DNA of 64,000 bases from positions 21,604,358 to 21,668,357 of the forward strand of contig CM064501.1 of NCBI GenBank assembly GCA_032716605.1, written 5' to 3'. The position numbers and the translations under genes are program-made. This DNA is from Paralithodes platypus (taxonomy: Eukaryota > Arthropoda > Malacostraca > Decapoda > Lithodidae). The stretch's first letter is position 1; each line of letters opens with the position of its first letter. Below the pieces are notes generated by a model. That model had not been told where the DNA came from and ran no database searches. It saw nothing but the letters and a program-made list of their open reading frames with translations. This document shows positions 9,950-20,790 of this stretch, one piece after another.

Positions 9950-10550
9950 GGGAGTGGTTAGAGAGGCAGGGAGCTCGTCTCTAGTCTTCTTCAGGAACAA
10001 GGGATAAAAACTGTGACTTCAGGAACATGGGGTTTGTTTAGAGAGCCAGCGAGCTTGTCTCTAGTCTTCTTCAGGAACAAAGGTGGTTACAGCAAATTCA
10101 GTAGCAATGGGGGAGGGGAGTGTGCTGCTATTTCAGGAACAAGGTATTGGGTGAGAGAGAGAGGCAGGGAACTCATCTCAGGTCTTCTTCAGGAGCAAGG
10201 GGGGTTACTGTGGCTTCAGGAACAAAGTTGGAGGATGCTGCTACTTCAGGGACTCCCCACTTCAGGAACACAAGGTGGTTTGATTAGAAAGGCAGGGAGC
10301 TTGTCTCTAGTCCTCTTCAGGAACAAGGAAGGGGAGGGGGGATTATCATCTCCAGTATTCTTCACAAACAAGGGGGGATTACTGCGACTTCAGGAACTAG
10401 GGGGAGGGCGCTGATACTTCATGAAATGGTCACTTCAGGAACACGAGGTGGAGAACTGTTATTTCAGGGGCTTAGTTAGAGAGTCACGGAGCTTGTCTAT
10501 AGTCTTCTCCAGGAACAAGAAAGGGGGGGGGGGGGATGCTGCTGCTGGTT
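9950..10550. repeat. CTTCAGGAACAAG degenerate repeat block
   Basis: CTTCAGGAACA-type motifs occur about ten times, interleaved with GGCAGGGAGCTTGTCTCTAG and purine-rich GGGGAGGGG tracts. Long open frames through it result from repeat composition. It is probably the U3 part of an LTR. Confidence 0.55.
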
Positions 10551-10560
10551 CAGGAACTGG

Positions 10561-10958
10561 TTACTTAGTTGATGAGTCTTCTCTCCAGGCTCTGAGGGTG
10601 TGGTGGAGCTCCTCCTTCCACTCCCGACTTAGTTGTTCAGAATTATCTTCTTCACTGGTGTCTTCTGTGAGCAGGGATTGTAGCTTCTTCAGCTCGGGGC
10701 ATTCGGGCAACAGAGTTGAATCCATCGGCGGTTGTGGCAGGCTAGAGGTAGTCAAGATTTCTTTCTCAGAATTAGGGTTGTCAGCCCTAGGTGTGTCTAG
10801 TTTTCTAGGGTAATAACCTCATATGTCGACAGTGTTCTCTACCGAATCAGTTTCAACCCCTGGAAGCCCTTTTGCTTTCTAGGGATAGCTGCTCGTGTTG
10901 AAGGTGGAGGAGGGAAGGGTGTGGGCTGAATGGCGGGAAGCTCGATCCAGGTCTTGTG
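10561..10958 (-). pseudogene. Pol-end-like ORF, part downstream of the copia insertion
   Basis: On the minus strand this continues the frame of 16275-16545 across the copia insertion. Removing copia and one TTGTG copy joins PPSEEH to KTWIELPAIQP. The frame then meets stops near 10850-10815 and reopens (YYPRKLDTPRADNPNSEKE) to end at 10561. It is Pro/Ser/Glu-rich with no recognised domain. By position and composition it resembles the variable tail after integrase in Gypsy elements. Confidence 0.5.
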
Positions 10959-11311
10959 TGTTAACTATGTTCGAATATAATCTACATGTTATATTATATT
11001 GAATTGATTTATTTAGTAAAAGGTTTAGTTCATCTTCCTGCTTCATATGAATTCCTTTGGTTATTTCACTTGTTCATAAGCTTATAGTTATGAATCCCAT
11101 CATTTCCATTGTTTCATTTATGTGTTCATGTATTTATATTTGTTTCGTCAGTTTCACTTTATTTCGTCAAGTGTTATGAGCAGGATTAAGGAATGGGAAC
11201 AGCAGTTGGACAGTAGCAGCCATGCTGTCAAGTACTCTATCTGTATCTAAAGATTAATAAATAGTTATGGTCAACGACGTGGTCTTCTCTTATCCTCCAT
11301 TGAACTGAACA
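10959..11311 (+). repeat. 5-prime LTR of the copia element
   Basis: It starts TGTTAACTATG and ends GAACTGAACA. It contains an AATAAA at 11256-11261, a plausible polyadenylation signal in R. It matches 15903-16274 throughout but lacks 19 bp that the right copy has near 16075. Confidence 0.93.
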
Positions 11312-11323
11312 TGGTAGCAGAGC
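11312..11323 (+). other. Primer-binding site, initiator tRNA-Met type
   Basis: TGGTAGCAGAGC lies directly after the LTR. It is complementary to the 3-prime end of animal initiator tRNA-Met (GCTCTGCTACCA), the usual Ty1/copia primer. Confidence 0.88.
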
Positions 11324-11459
11324 GTAGTTCAGTGGAGATATAGAAGTGGAGGAGTAGCTGTCATCTATAAGTGACGTCGTAGCAACTACAGTACCCGGTA
11401 TGATCTCAACACCGACGGCCCAGTCCTGTGTGAACTTCTAAATCTTATACAACGGCGCC

Positions 11460-12158
11460 ATGGCAGAAAACAAGACAGTTTCGCAAGGATACAACAACCA
11501 ACCTGCTTTTAGTTCTTCAAAGCCATATGATCGGTGGAAAGTCGAGATAGAAGCCTGGACTAAAATCACGAAACTGAGCAAGAAGCAGCAAGGTTTAGCA
11601 GTTGCTCTGTCATTTCCTGAAGGCAGTTCAGTGAGGGACAAGGTGTTCAGTGAAGTGGATATAGCGGCTCTGGATGCAGAAGATGGGATCAACAAACTCC
11701 TTTCGTTTCTGGATGGAGTTTATTCAAAAGATGAATTAGTTAGTGCATATGAAGCATGGTCGGAATTTGATAAACACAGGAAGAACGAAGCAGTGACAAT
11801 GGAGATTTACATAATGGAGTATAAGAAACTTTATGCTAGAGTGAAGAAGTATAGCACAGACATATCGGTCCCTATATTGGCATTCAAGTTGTTGGATTGT
11901 GCTTGTTTATCACAAAAAGACCGGCAGCTGGTGGTGACTGGTGTTAACTTCAAGAAGAAAGATTCTCTGCTTGAACAAGTATCTATATCTCTTGTCAAGT
12001 TTTTTGGTAAGCAGACTGTACTACCGAGAGATGTTTCTGTGAACATGGAATCTACAACTGCAGACGTTCTACTAACTGGTTCCCCATATCACAAGTGGAC
12101 CAACAATGGAAATCGGGGTGAGAGTATTGCAAGATGGCCTCAGCGAGGTATGGGATGA
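11460..12158 (+). pseudogene. Copia gag
   Basis: The ATG at 11460 (context GGCGCCATGG) opens a frame with a copia-type gag capsid region (YDRWKVEIEAW at the start, then EFDKHRKNEAVTMEIYIMEY). A TGA at 12156 stops it just before a Gly/Arg-rich stretch. Reading through in the same frame leads directly to the zinc knuckle. GGA TGA GGA would be GGA CGA GGA before a CpG transition, so the stop is probably decay. Confidence 0.85.
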
Positions 12159-13808
12159 GGAAGAGGACGCACAGATTACCGGTCGTCAACTACAGGCGAC
12201 AACTGGAGAAGAAACCCATTGGATGGTCAGGGTAATCCAACAAGATGCAGGATCTGTGACTCGACATACCACTATGCAAGAAAGTGCCCAGAGAGACGTC
12301 CACGACAAGTGTTTGAAGCAGAGTCCAACAACACTGAGGAAACCGACCCTAAGGAACTGGACACAAGAGTAGATTATTGCCAGGTATTGAACGATAACGT
12401 TAAAGGTATGGTAGGGGAATCATTAAATTGTGCGATCTTGGACTGTGCCTGTACCTCCACAGTTTGTGGTGAGGATTGGATGAAGTTTTATCTGGACACA
12501 CTTGATGGAGAAGTGCTAAGTAAAGTAAAAGAATCTAAAGGCAACACTTGGTTCAAATTTGGTGATGGAAGAGAAATAAGATCACTGAAGGAAGTAGTTG
12601 TTCCATGTTTCATTGCTGAGAAATACTGTATGCTTAAAACAGACGTAGTAAATAGTGATATTCCACTCCTTTTAAGTAAATCTTCTATGAAAAAGGCTAG
12701 AGTAATACTAGATCTAGAGAAAGACAAGATAAGTATATTTGGTAAGACTGTTCCTGTTCAGTATACATCATCAGGACATTATTGTGTACCCATAATGAAG
12801 CATGGTACACCTATTGATGTAAAACAAGTTCTCACAGCCACAGGAGAGGATGTGGATAAAAAGAAAACTGTCTTGAAACTCCACAGGCAGTTTGCTCATC
12901 CTTCAAGTCATAGATAGAAGTTATTAATTAACGATGCAGGTATTACAGATCCAATATACAAGACTTTAATAGATGAGGTCAGTGAAAATTGTGACATATG
13001 CAAAAAATATAGGAGGACTCCATCTAAGCCTGTAATATGCCTTCCTCTGGCACGAGATTTTAATGAGGTAGTTGCCATGGATCTCAAAGAGTGGGACAAG
13101 AAGAAAGGTGTATATATTTTGCATTTAGTGCATGTGGCAACTAGATTTAGCATTTCATCTGTGTTGTATCGGAAGGACAGGCAAAGCATTATTAATCAGA
13201 TTATGGAGAAGTGGATAGGCACTGGCTTAGGGTCACCTGGCTTTTTTTTGTCTGATAATGGAGGTGAATTTGCAAATGAAGACTTCAGAGATATGTGTGA
13301 AAATCTAAACATCACATCCATGTGCACTGATGCTGAAAGTCCATTTAGTAATGGGTTATGTGAGAGAAACCATGCCATAATTGACAGTATGGTTCACAAA
13401 ATGTTGGCTGATAGGCCCACTTGTCCTTTGTCTGTAGCTCTTGCATGGGCAGTTCATGCTAAATACTCGTTACAAATGGTGAATGGCTACAGCCCATATC
13501 AGTTAGAGTTTGGTAGGAATACAAAATTACCATCAGTCTTGTGTGATGATCCCCCTGCTCTGGAAGATACTACAATAAGTTTTTCTTTTGCAGAACATTT
13601 GAATGCTTTGCACGCTGGTAGACAAGCTTTTGTTCAGGCTGAGGCGTCGGAGAAGAATAGAAGGGCTCTTCGGCACAGTGTACGACCATGTGGCAAGCAA
13701 TTTTCTATCGGTGATGTGGTATATTATAAGAGGGATGAATGGAAAGGCCCTGGCACGATAATCGGTAGAGATGGTAAAGTTATCATAATAAAGCAAGGAA
13801 GCCAGTGA
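12159..13808 (+). pseudogene. Copia zinc knuckle, protease and integrase
   Basis: This is the same frame as gag. Features in order are the knuckle CRICDSTYHYARKC and protease block AILDCACTSTVCG (DCA in place of the usual D-S/T-G). The pre-integrase LHRQFAHPSSHR and a TAG at 12915-12917 follow. The integrase zinc Cys pair is CDIC. The core has VAMDLKEW (first Asp), SDNGGEF (second Asp) and SPFSNGLCERNH (Glu). The catalytic triad is complete. A TGA at 13806-13808 ends the segment; the frame continues after it. The TAG and TGA are single-base nonsense changes. Confidence 0.9.
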
Positions 13809-15733
13809 GTACATGCATCCAGGGTGATAGATAGTAATTATATCATGGGTGAAGTGAATGATACTGATGGAAGTAGGGCACCAGTAACTGAGATAATTAT
13901 TCAGAATAGTGACAATGCTGAAAGTGATTATGATGAACCAAGTGAGGCACAAGATTTAGATAAGGTTGAATGTTCCAAAGTCAATATGTCCATTCCTAAG
14001 GTGGGGGATAAAATCAGATATCTTCCAAGAGGATCTGATGTATGGATAGAGGCAACTGTTTTAAGTAGGGCTGGAAAAGTGACTGGCAAACATAAGTATA
14101 GGATGAATATAAGGGATGAGAATGAGAAAGATTCATCTGTGGACTTTGTACATGAAGTAGAAAAGTGGAACAGGGTTGAAGAGAAGAATGATACCGAACA
14201 ACAGGAAGTTTTAGTTGCTAGTTGTAGACATCAGGAGAAATTTGTAAGGGATGCTAAGTTACAAGAGTTGCAGAACTGGCAGGATTTTGATGTGTATAGC
14301 GAAGTACCAAATAATGGACAAAAAGCACTGTCTTGCCGTTGGGTATGTACAGAGAAACAACAGGAATCTGGTCATTCTACCATCAAAGCTAGATTAGTAG
14401 TTAGAGGATTTGAAGAGAACCTTACTGACACAGACACTAGAGTAGATTCTCCCACCGCAGGAAAAGCTACGCTTCGTGTGTTCTTGGCTTTATTGGCTAC
14501 AATGTTTTGGGAATGTAGGTCCATTGATATAAAGTCTGCCTTCTTACAGGGATCTCCATTTCAGAGAGAAGTTTTTATCAGGCCACCGAAGGAAGCTACA
14601 GTCTCAGAAAACTGTATTTGGAAGCTGAACAAGTGTGCTTATGGTTTAAGTGATGCTTCTCGGGTATGGTATGAATCTGTGAAAACGGTTTTGCTGAGAT
14701 TAGGATGTGTACAGACCAAAACAGACCCAGCTTTGTTTTGTTGGTATCATGAAGGGAATATTGCTGGAATGCTTCTAATCCATGTTGATGACTTCTTCTG
14801 GGGAGGATCTGATTTGTTCACAAGACAAGTAGTAGATGCTGTTAGAACAGAGTTCAAAATAGGTAAGGAAGCTAGTAGTGGCTTTAAATATCTTGGGCTT
14901 GATATCAGTCAGAGTGAATCAGGTATAACACTACAGCAGAAATCATACATGGATAGTGTGTCGCCCATACCTATCACTCGTACTAGAGCCTCTATGAAAG
15001 ATGATGCTTTGAATAAAGATGAGGTAGATGCCCTTCAAAGTCTCATTGGGCAACTCAACTGGTTGAGTTCACAGACAAGACCTGACATTAGCTATGATGT
15101 TTTGGAACTAAGCAGTTCGATAATAGATCCAACAGTAGAACACATTATTAGAGCCAACACAATTGTTAAGAAACTACATTTCAATGACATTAAGATCCTT
15201 TTCCCTAATTTAGGTGATCTAATGCAATGTAAGCTTGTTTTGTTCAGTGATGCTTCTCATGCCAAGCTTCCTGATGGTTGTTCGAGTGCAGGTGGATACA
15301 TTGTGCTATTGCTGGGAGAAAATGGAAAGTGTTGCCCTTTGGCCTGGGAATCTAAGAAAATTAGGAGAGTAGTCAAGAGTACACTAGCAGCAGAAACTCT
15401 CGCTGTGGTTGAAGTTATAGACAGGGGTTGTTTTATGCAATATCTTGTACCTGAAATATTAAATGGTGGTAAAGGTACTCTTCACCCGTACTTTCCTATT
15501 GAATGCTATGTGGATAACCATTCTCTATGGGATAATGTACACTCTACAAAAAATGTATCTGAGAAAAGATTACGAATAGACTTGGCAAGTATAAAGCAAA
15601 TGGTGGAGCAGAAAGAGGTTTCTTCAATTATATGGGTTGATGCAATTAATTAATTATCTGACTGTCTAACTAAGAGGGGAGCATGTTGCATGAAACTCAT
15701 TGATGTACTACAAACTGGCACTCTATTTAGATA
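13809..15733 (+). pseudogene. Copia reverse transcriptase and RNase H
   Basis: The RT blocks are SCRWVCTEKQ, KARLVVRGFEE, SIDIKSAFLQG (first Asp), CAYGLSDASRVWY and LIHVDDFFWGG (HVDD in place of YVDD, common in copia). RNase H has FSDASHAKLPDG (Asp), STLAAETLAVVE (Glu) and IECYVDNHSLWDN (Asp). After 15650 a TAA and a 4-bp duplication break the expected end, after which LSDCLTKRGA is readable to a stop near 15733. All catalytic residues are present. Confidence 0.92.
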
Positions 15734-15902
15734 GATATTTAAGGCAGGTAGTAAGAAACAATCTAATTTGGATTATGTTTGTGTGGGTAATCTGTATATA
15801 TTAAATGCAACATTATGTTAATGTTATTTATATAGTCTGGTATTCCATTAAAACAAATATTTATATATATATCGTTAATAATAAAATAAAGATAAAGGAA
15901 TC
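15734..15902 (+). other. Copia 3-prime untranslated region with polypurine tract
   Basis: This is AT-rich, with AAAGATAAAGGAATC just before the LTR start TGTTAAC serving as the polypurine tract. I see no gene. Confidence 0.6.
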
Positions 15903-16274
15903 TGTTAACTATGTTCGAATATAATCTACATGTTATATTATATTGAATTGATTTATTTAGTAAAAGGTTTAGTTCATCTTCCTGCTTCATATGAATTCCT
16001 TTGGTTATTTCACTTGTTCATAAGCTTATAATTATGAATCCCATCATTTCCATTGTTTCACTTATGTGTTCATGTATTCCATTATGGTTCATATATTCAT
16101 ATTTGTTTCGTCAGTTTCACTTTATTTCGTCAAGTGTTATGAGCAGGATTAAGGAATGGGAACAGCAGTTGGACAGTAGCAGCCATGCTGTCAAGTACTC
16201 TATCTGTATCTAAAGATTAATAAATAGTTATGGTCAACGACGTGGTCTTCTCTTATCCTCCATTGAACTGAACA
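15903..16274 (+). repeat. 3-prime LTR of the copia element
   Basis: TGTTAACTATG to GAACTGAACA, 372 bp, followed by the TTGTG target duplication. It carries 19 bp absent from the left LTR (ATTCCATTATGGTTCAT region). Confidence 0.93.
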
Positions 16275-16560
16275 TTGTGTTCCTCTGAGGGTGGGTCTAT
16301 GGGTTTATATGCCACTTCCCGGATCGAGTAGCCCTCTTCTAGGACCAGGGTGGGCCAATCAGCGACATGGTGCTTCCAACTTGCCCTTTGATCATAATCA
16401 ATTAGCAAGCTTTCGTGTTCCGGTGGTGCTGGATTGGGTGGGCAGGGATCCCGCCAGCATTGGGGAATGTGCCGGGGCGGTGCATCCTTCTCAGCGGGGT
16501 TGGGGCACATCTCAGCTGTCCAGTCAGGTATCGTGGGGGTTTCAACCTCTGTTTCATTAG
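16275..16560 (-). pseudogene. Pol-end-like ORF, part upstream of the copia insertion
   Basis: The minus strand reads a Pro-rich, Cys-containing sequence (ETPTIPDWTAEMCPNP, IPQCWRDPCPPNPAPPEH, DWPTLVLEEGYSIREVAYKP) ending PPSEEH at the copia junction. It continues at 10958. There is no domain match that I recognise. It was open before copia inserted. Confidence 0.5.
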
Positions 16561-16628
16561 AGGTAGAGGTGCTGGGGTTGCTCTGGGCTCTTCCTCCTCA
16601 TCATCGCACTTGTCTACATCTTCTACTT

Positions 16629-16880
16629 CTTTGTAGTACCATTGAGGACTTCCTTTACTGAAGATGTTGGTGGGACCTGAACTGACCATCTTGGCTTTGG
16701 CTGCTTTGTGGGGGGTTTAAGGTAATCCTTCTCCTCAAAGTAGGCTGCTAGCACATCCTTCACTGTCGATGTTGTGGATTTTACCCATGGTGTCCCTTGC
16801 TCTTGGGGTTCTACTGTTGGGGAATTATGATGATCTCGCCCAATACTGTTTTACCATAATATTGGTGCACCACCTCTCTA
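16629..16880 (-). pseudogene. Decayed pol-end coding fragment
   Basis: On the minus strand, HQYYGKTVLGEI (near 16870-16830) and then, after a frame change, VKDVLAAYFEEKDYLKPP and PPTSSVKEVLNGT (16760-16640) are readable. These look like spacer and tail of the same LTR-element pol. Several stops and frame changes are present. Confidence 0.4.
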
Positions 16881-16889
16881 CCTCCACCC

Positions 16890-18507
16890 CACAAAGGTGA
16901 GTAATACTCAAGCTAAGAGCGCAAAATACTTTTAAATATTAAGGGTATCTGTTCATCAGTGAAAAAATCACTAACCCTGTATATAAACCAAAGCTCGTTG
17001 AAGCAATTTTAGCAATAGATCTAACATAAGATGTCCAACTGATAATAGCACTACAGGATACTTCAAGAACAACAATACTGAAAGAGATGGGAATATTTGT
17101 TTCATTGGATACATTCAGGTTGATTTTGTTATTAGTGAACTGAATGAATCTAGTTGTATTTGCATTTAAGGAAACGAAATTGCTTCGACCTAACTCAGTA
17201 CATTTGGATAATTCATTATTTAGAGAAGTTGCCGTGTTTATATTTGGGAGTCTACATTGATACATTTTGCAAATAACTGTGATAAATGTGAAACATCTAT
17301 AAATGTATTGTACCAGTGTATGACCTATCGTCTACAACACAAGTAAAAATATAAACTAGATATATAATCTATAATATTTTGATAAAATATATTACTGTTT
17401 TCTTTAAAATTTGTTCCTAATAGTTATTCAAGTTTAGTATTATAATAGTAAAACTTCATTGTATTTCTAATGTATCTGTTCCTGTTCTTATAGTAAATTG
17501 CAGTTGTAGTGGTACAGTTTATATTTAACGATGATGCCATGCCTATGCAATATTTTGAATTATTCTCTTTAGCCACATTCACTGACTCAATGTATCTCTC
17601 AATCAATAGTTACTGTACTGTACCGGCTACTTGTGCAGGCGACTGTACACTCCCTACTTAACGTTATCTCGAGAGGAAATCGGGAGGAAGTTTTGTAAAT
17701 GAAAGGCAGGAAGTTGTGTCCTTGAATGAAATACCAGAGCCACCACCTGCTATCATTAATGCTGTCACACTGCAGCATTTTAAGGGGTCATCACACGATA
17801 CTTGTATCGTCAAGTTAGATAGTTATAATTTTTCCATAAACAAAATCTGAAATATTTTGCGCTGGTATCGAAAACTAGACTGATGATAAACTCATGCAGG
17901 TGAAAGAATTATTTTTAGAATTTACCTCCTTAGCCGCCGGAACAATGTTGAGGAAAAAAACGCTCGTGTGATACCTGCTGTAGAATTAATGTGAAGCTAA
18001 CGCATATTATAACGCACCGACTTTCATTCTGACCTTATTTGGTATTACTTATACACAGGCTAGAAATCCTGTAGTAAGAGAGTCCAGCCATATTTTTCTT
18101 TGGACGCCATTTTGGTTCTGTGATTATCAATCAACGGGGCGATATTTCATTTTTAATAATGTAGAAATTAGATTTAAAGACGAAATAATAATATCCTGCA
18201 CCACTGTTGCCGATTATTTATTACGGGTATGAATACATTTATGAGTAAAGAGAGGATAATGACACAAATGGTACCAAAATGGTGGAGGTTACCCGATTTA
18301 TGTTACTATACTGTCTCTTAGCTATGCTTATCAGGAAACAGTTTATGTTATAATTTTATCATATTGTATTATGATTTATACTGGAGTTTATATAAATACT
18401 AGTTATTTGTGAAGTAATTTACATACACAAATGTATGATTATTACTTTTCTATCCAGTCATTGAATACATTCTGTTATGTAAATAATTTATGATGTATTA
18501 TATTTTT
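16890..18507. other. No gene recognised
   Basis: AT-rich sequence with only short open frames (longest about 108 codons on the minus strand near 16939-17265, with no motif). I see no RNA gene or repeat array. Confidence 0.4.
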
Positions 18508-18511
18508 TTAA

Positions 18512-18950
18512 CCCGTACAGCCCCAGCGACGCGCCTGACGCGTCGGCGATGTATGTAACGCACAGCCCCAGAGACGCGCCTAGCGCGTCACCCTAATTGC
18601 GCCGACCGTAACCTTAGGTATAGCCACTTAAGAGGGCTCAGATTTGTATGGGAACTGTGTACGTATCCCACGCAACCGTGCCGATGGTTGAAAACTCTCA
18701 AAGTCCACGTGCGTGCGCGTGAGCGCGCATTAACCTGGTTTTTTGGGGTAATTGCCTTCAATTTTTTACTCTTGTAAAATACGTTTTCGGGGGCTCTGTA
18801 GGACCATTCTTTAAGCTTTTTGAGCGTTTTTTCGTGGTTTTTCCTTCATTCCTAACCCATTCGCTATTGTTTCTGGAATAAAACCATTTTTTTGAAAACC
18901 GGCCAGGTTCTGGTGAACAAACATTACAAAACTAGCCGGGGCTGGACGGG
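18512..18950. mobile_element. piggyBac-type MITE with TTAA flanks
   Basis: 439 bp bounded by TTAA on both sides (18508-18511, 18951-18954). The ends are inverted: CCCGTACAGCCCCAGC on the left and, reverse-complemented, CCCGTCCAGCCCCGGC on the right (14 of 16 identical). TTAA targets with CCC-starting termini are the piggyBac signature. Inside are two copies, 46 bp apart, of CAGCCCCAG followed by a GACGCG/CGCGTC hairpin. It is non-coding. Confidence 0.75.
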
Positions 18951-19229
18951 TTAATTACATAATGTTATATATACATTTAACCCTTTCATTATATGATGAT
19001 GCCTTTCTTCATGTTATTCTGGAAAACATTAATAATAATAATAATGTTCCGGTTACTTATATAGCGCCATTTCTCTCTAGCCCTCGCTCCGAGGGCTGTG
19101 GGATTCAGAAGCATAAGTGTGGTGTTGTGGTCATGCTACTCGACTGGTATTCATAAAGTTTGGGTTCATATCTGTATGTATTAATAAGAAAATATTGTAA
19201 ACATGGAATTTGTGCGGCACATAATTTAA

Positions 19230-19702
19230 CCCAATCAGTGCGGGGGATTTTACACTATAATAGGGCTCATTCAGGCACTCCTGATTGCTTAGCCCTTAAA
19301 AAGCGGCTCACCACATAAGTCGAGTTGAAAAAACTGGCAAAAAACGGGTGAAAAAAGGGTGGAAATCGAGTGAAAATGGGTGGGATAGTAATGATCCATA
19401 CGTCCGACATCTGTGGCCTCCCGGCCCACACTAACTCCAGTTCCCTCACCGCGCGTGAGGATGACAGTGTAACCAATAGTTCGCTAAAAGTGAGCAAGGT
19501 AGCAAAATCCGCTAAACTTCCATCTTCGAGGTAACACTGTCAGTGCTCCACGAGTGCTACGTAGCTGTATGTGGCGTCATTGTGTAGCGATTTCCACCTA
19601 GTTTTCGGCGCAATATAGTTCCTTTCATACTGATGGTTGATATAGCAGTCAGAACGGCCCAGAAAGGCCCAAAACGGCCACAGAGCACCCGCTAAAGAAG
19701 GG
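19230..19702. mobile_element. Candidate second TTAA-flanked MITE
   Basis: 473 bp between TTAA copies at 19226 and 19703. The termini are CCCAATCAGTGCGGG and, reverse-complemented, CCCTTCTTTAGCGGG. The inverted match is weaker than in the 18512 element, but TTAA plus CCC at both ends fits the same superfamily. No coding potential. Confidence 0.45.
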
Positions 19703-20065
19703 TTAAGCAAGTGCCTGAATGAAGTGAAATGTTTGGAGCAAAAAGCTAGAAGAAAAGAGCTTTCAAATGACACTAGAAAGAGCTCCCTAGCTAGTAGGTT
19801 CACCCACAGCGTTACTACAGACATCAGCAATATTCGCTAATAATTAGCAACATTTGCCTTTCGCGACACTGGATATATCTCGCGAGACCACCCCAAAGAG
19901 CCTCCATGCCGCAGCAGATTTGTTGGAGAGCGGACATTTGCCTGTCGCACTCCTGATCATCACACTCATCTCCACAGGATTTCTATCTATCTATTGCCGG
20001 ACGCCGTGATCCTTGAAGGGGTGGCCACGAACGAAACGGCCCTATGCACCTCTGTCCCCAGTCAA

Positions 20066-20770
20066 TCAATGCCCCACCTTCCATCCAGCACCACCTTCAC
20101 TCATATACTTCTTCACTCCATCCTTCCACCTCTCATTCAGTTTACATCTCCCTCTCTGTCCTTTCACCTCACTCTCGTACATTCTCTTAGTCATTCTCTC
20201 GCTTCTCATACGTTCCACATGGCCGAACCATCTCAAGGTGTTCCTTTTCACACTTTCCAGCACATCTACATCCACACCACACCTCTCTCGTACGTCCTCA
20301 TTCGTCTGTCTATCCCTCCATGTAACTCCGCATGCACTTCTCAGGTAACTCATTTCCACCCCTCTAACTCTTGGTTTGAGTCTCTTCACCAACGTCCACG
20401 CTTCACTCCCGTAAGTCAATGTCGGGATTACCACACTGTCATGCAAGGACTTCTTTACTTCCATGCTGACCACCCTATTTCTTGTTACTGCTTTCAACAT
20501 TCCTACAACACTCTTCCCCTGTTGCACCCTCTCCCAGACTTCTTCATCTATACTTCCATCTATACTCAACACACTGCCTAGATACTTGAATGAGCTGACA
20601 TTCTCCATAGCCTGACAGTTCAACTTCACCTCACACTCTGTGGCTGCACCCCTCTCAAAGACCATAACCTTGCTCTTTCCCGCATTTACCCTCAGATTCA
20701 GTTTTTCACACACTGTTCCAAACATATTTACCAGCCCCTGCAACTCCCTTTCACTATCGCTCATCAGCAA
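20066..20770 (-). pseudogene. RTE-like RT C-terminal domain
   Basis: The open frame starts right after the LFAD active-site remnant and reads LNLRVNAGKSKVMVFERG, SSFKYLGSVLSIDG, VIPTLTYGSEAWTL, LRWFGHVERM, then GRCKLNERWKDGVKKY. These are the thumb and C-terminal blocks of many arthropod RTE-like elements. It ends at a natural stop before the 3-prime tail. Confidence 0.85.
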
Positions 20771-20790
20771 ACAGCAAACTTAGCGCCAAG

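Larger units (their letters stand above)
10959..16274 (+). mobile_element. Complete Ty1/copia retrotransposon
   Basis: The element is 5,316 bp. LTRs of 353 and 372 bp flank gag-protease-integrase-RT-RNase H in copia order (integrase before RT). A perfect 5-bp target duplication TTGTG flanks it (10954-10958 and 16275-16279). The LTRs are nearly identical except for a 19-bp indel, suggesting fairly recent insertion. The coding region is one frame broken by three nonsense codons and a small insertion near the C-terminus. The protease variant and the animal host suggest a GalEa-like crustacean lineage, which is an inference. Confidence 0.95.

Noticed and set aside
19994..20581. 195-codon plus-strand ORF
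   Set aside because: Antisense to the RTE-like RT C-terminus, which has recognisable motifs on the minus strand.
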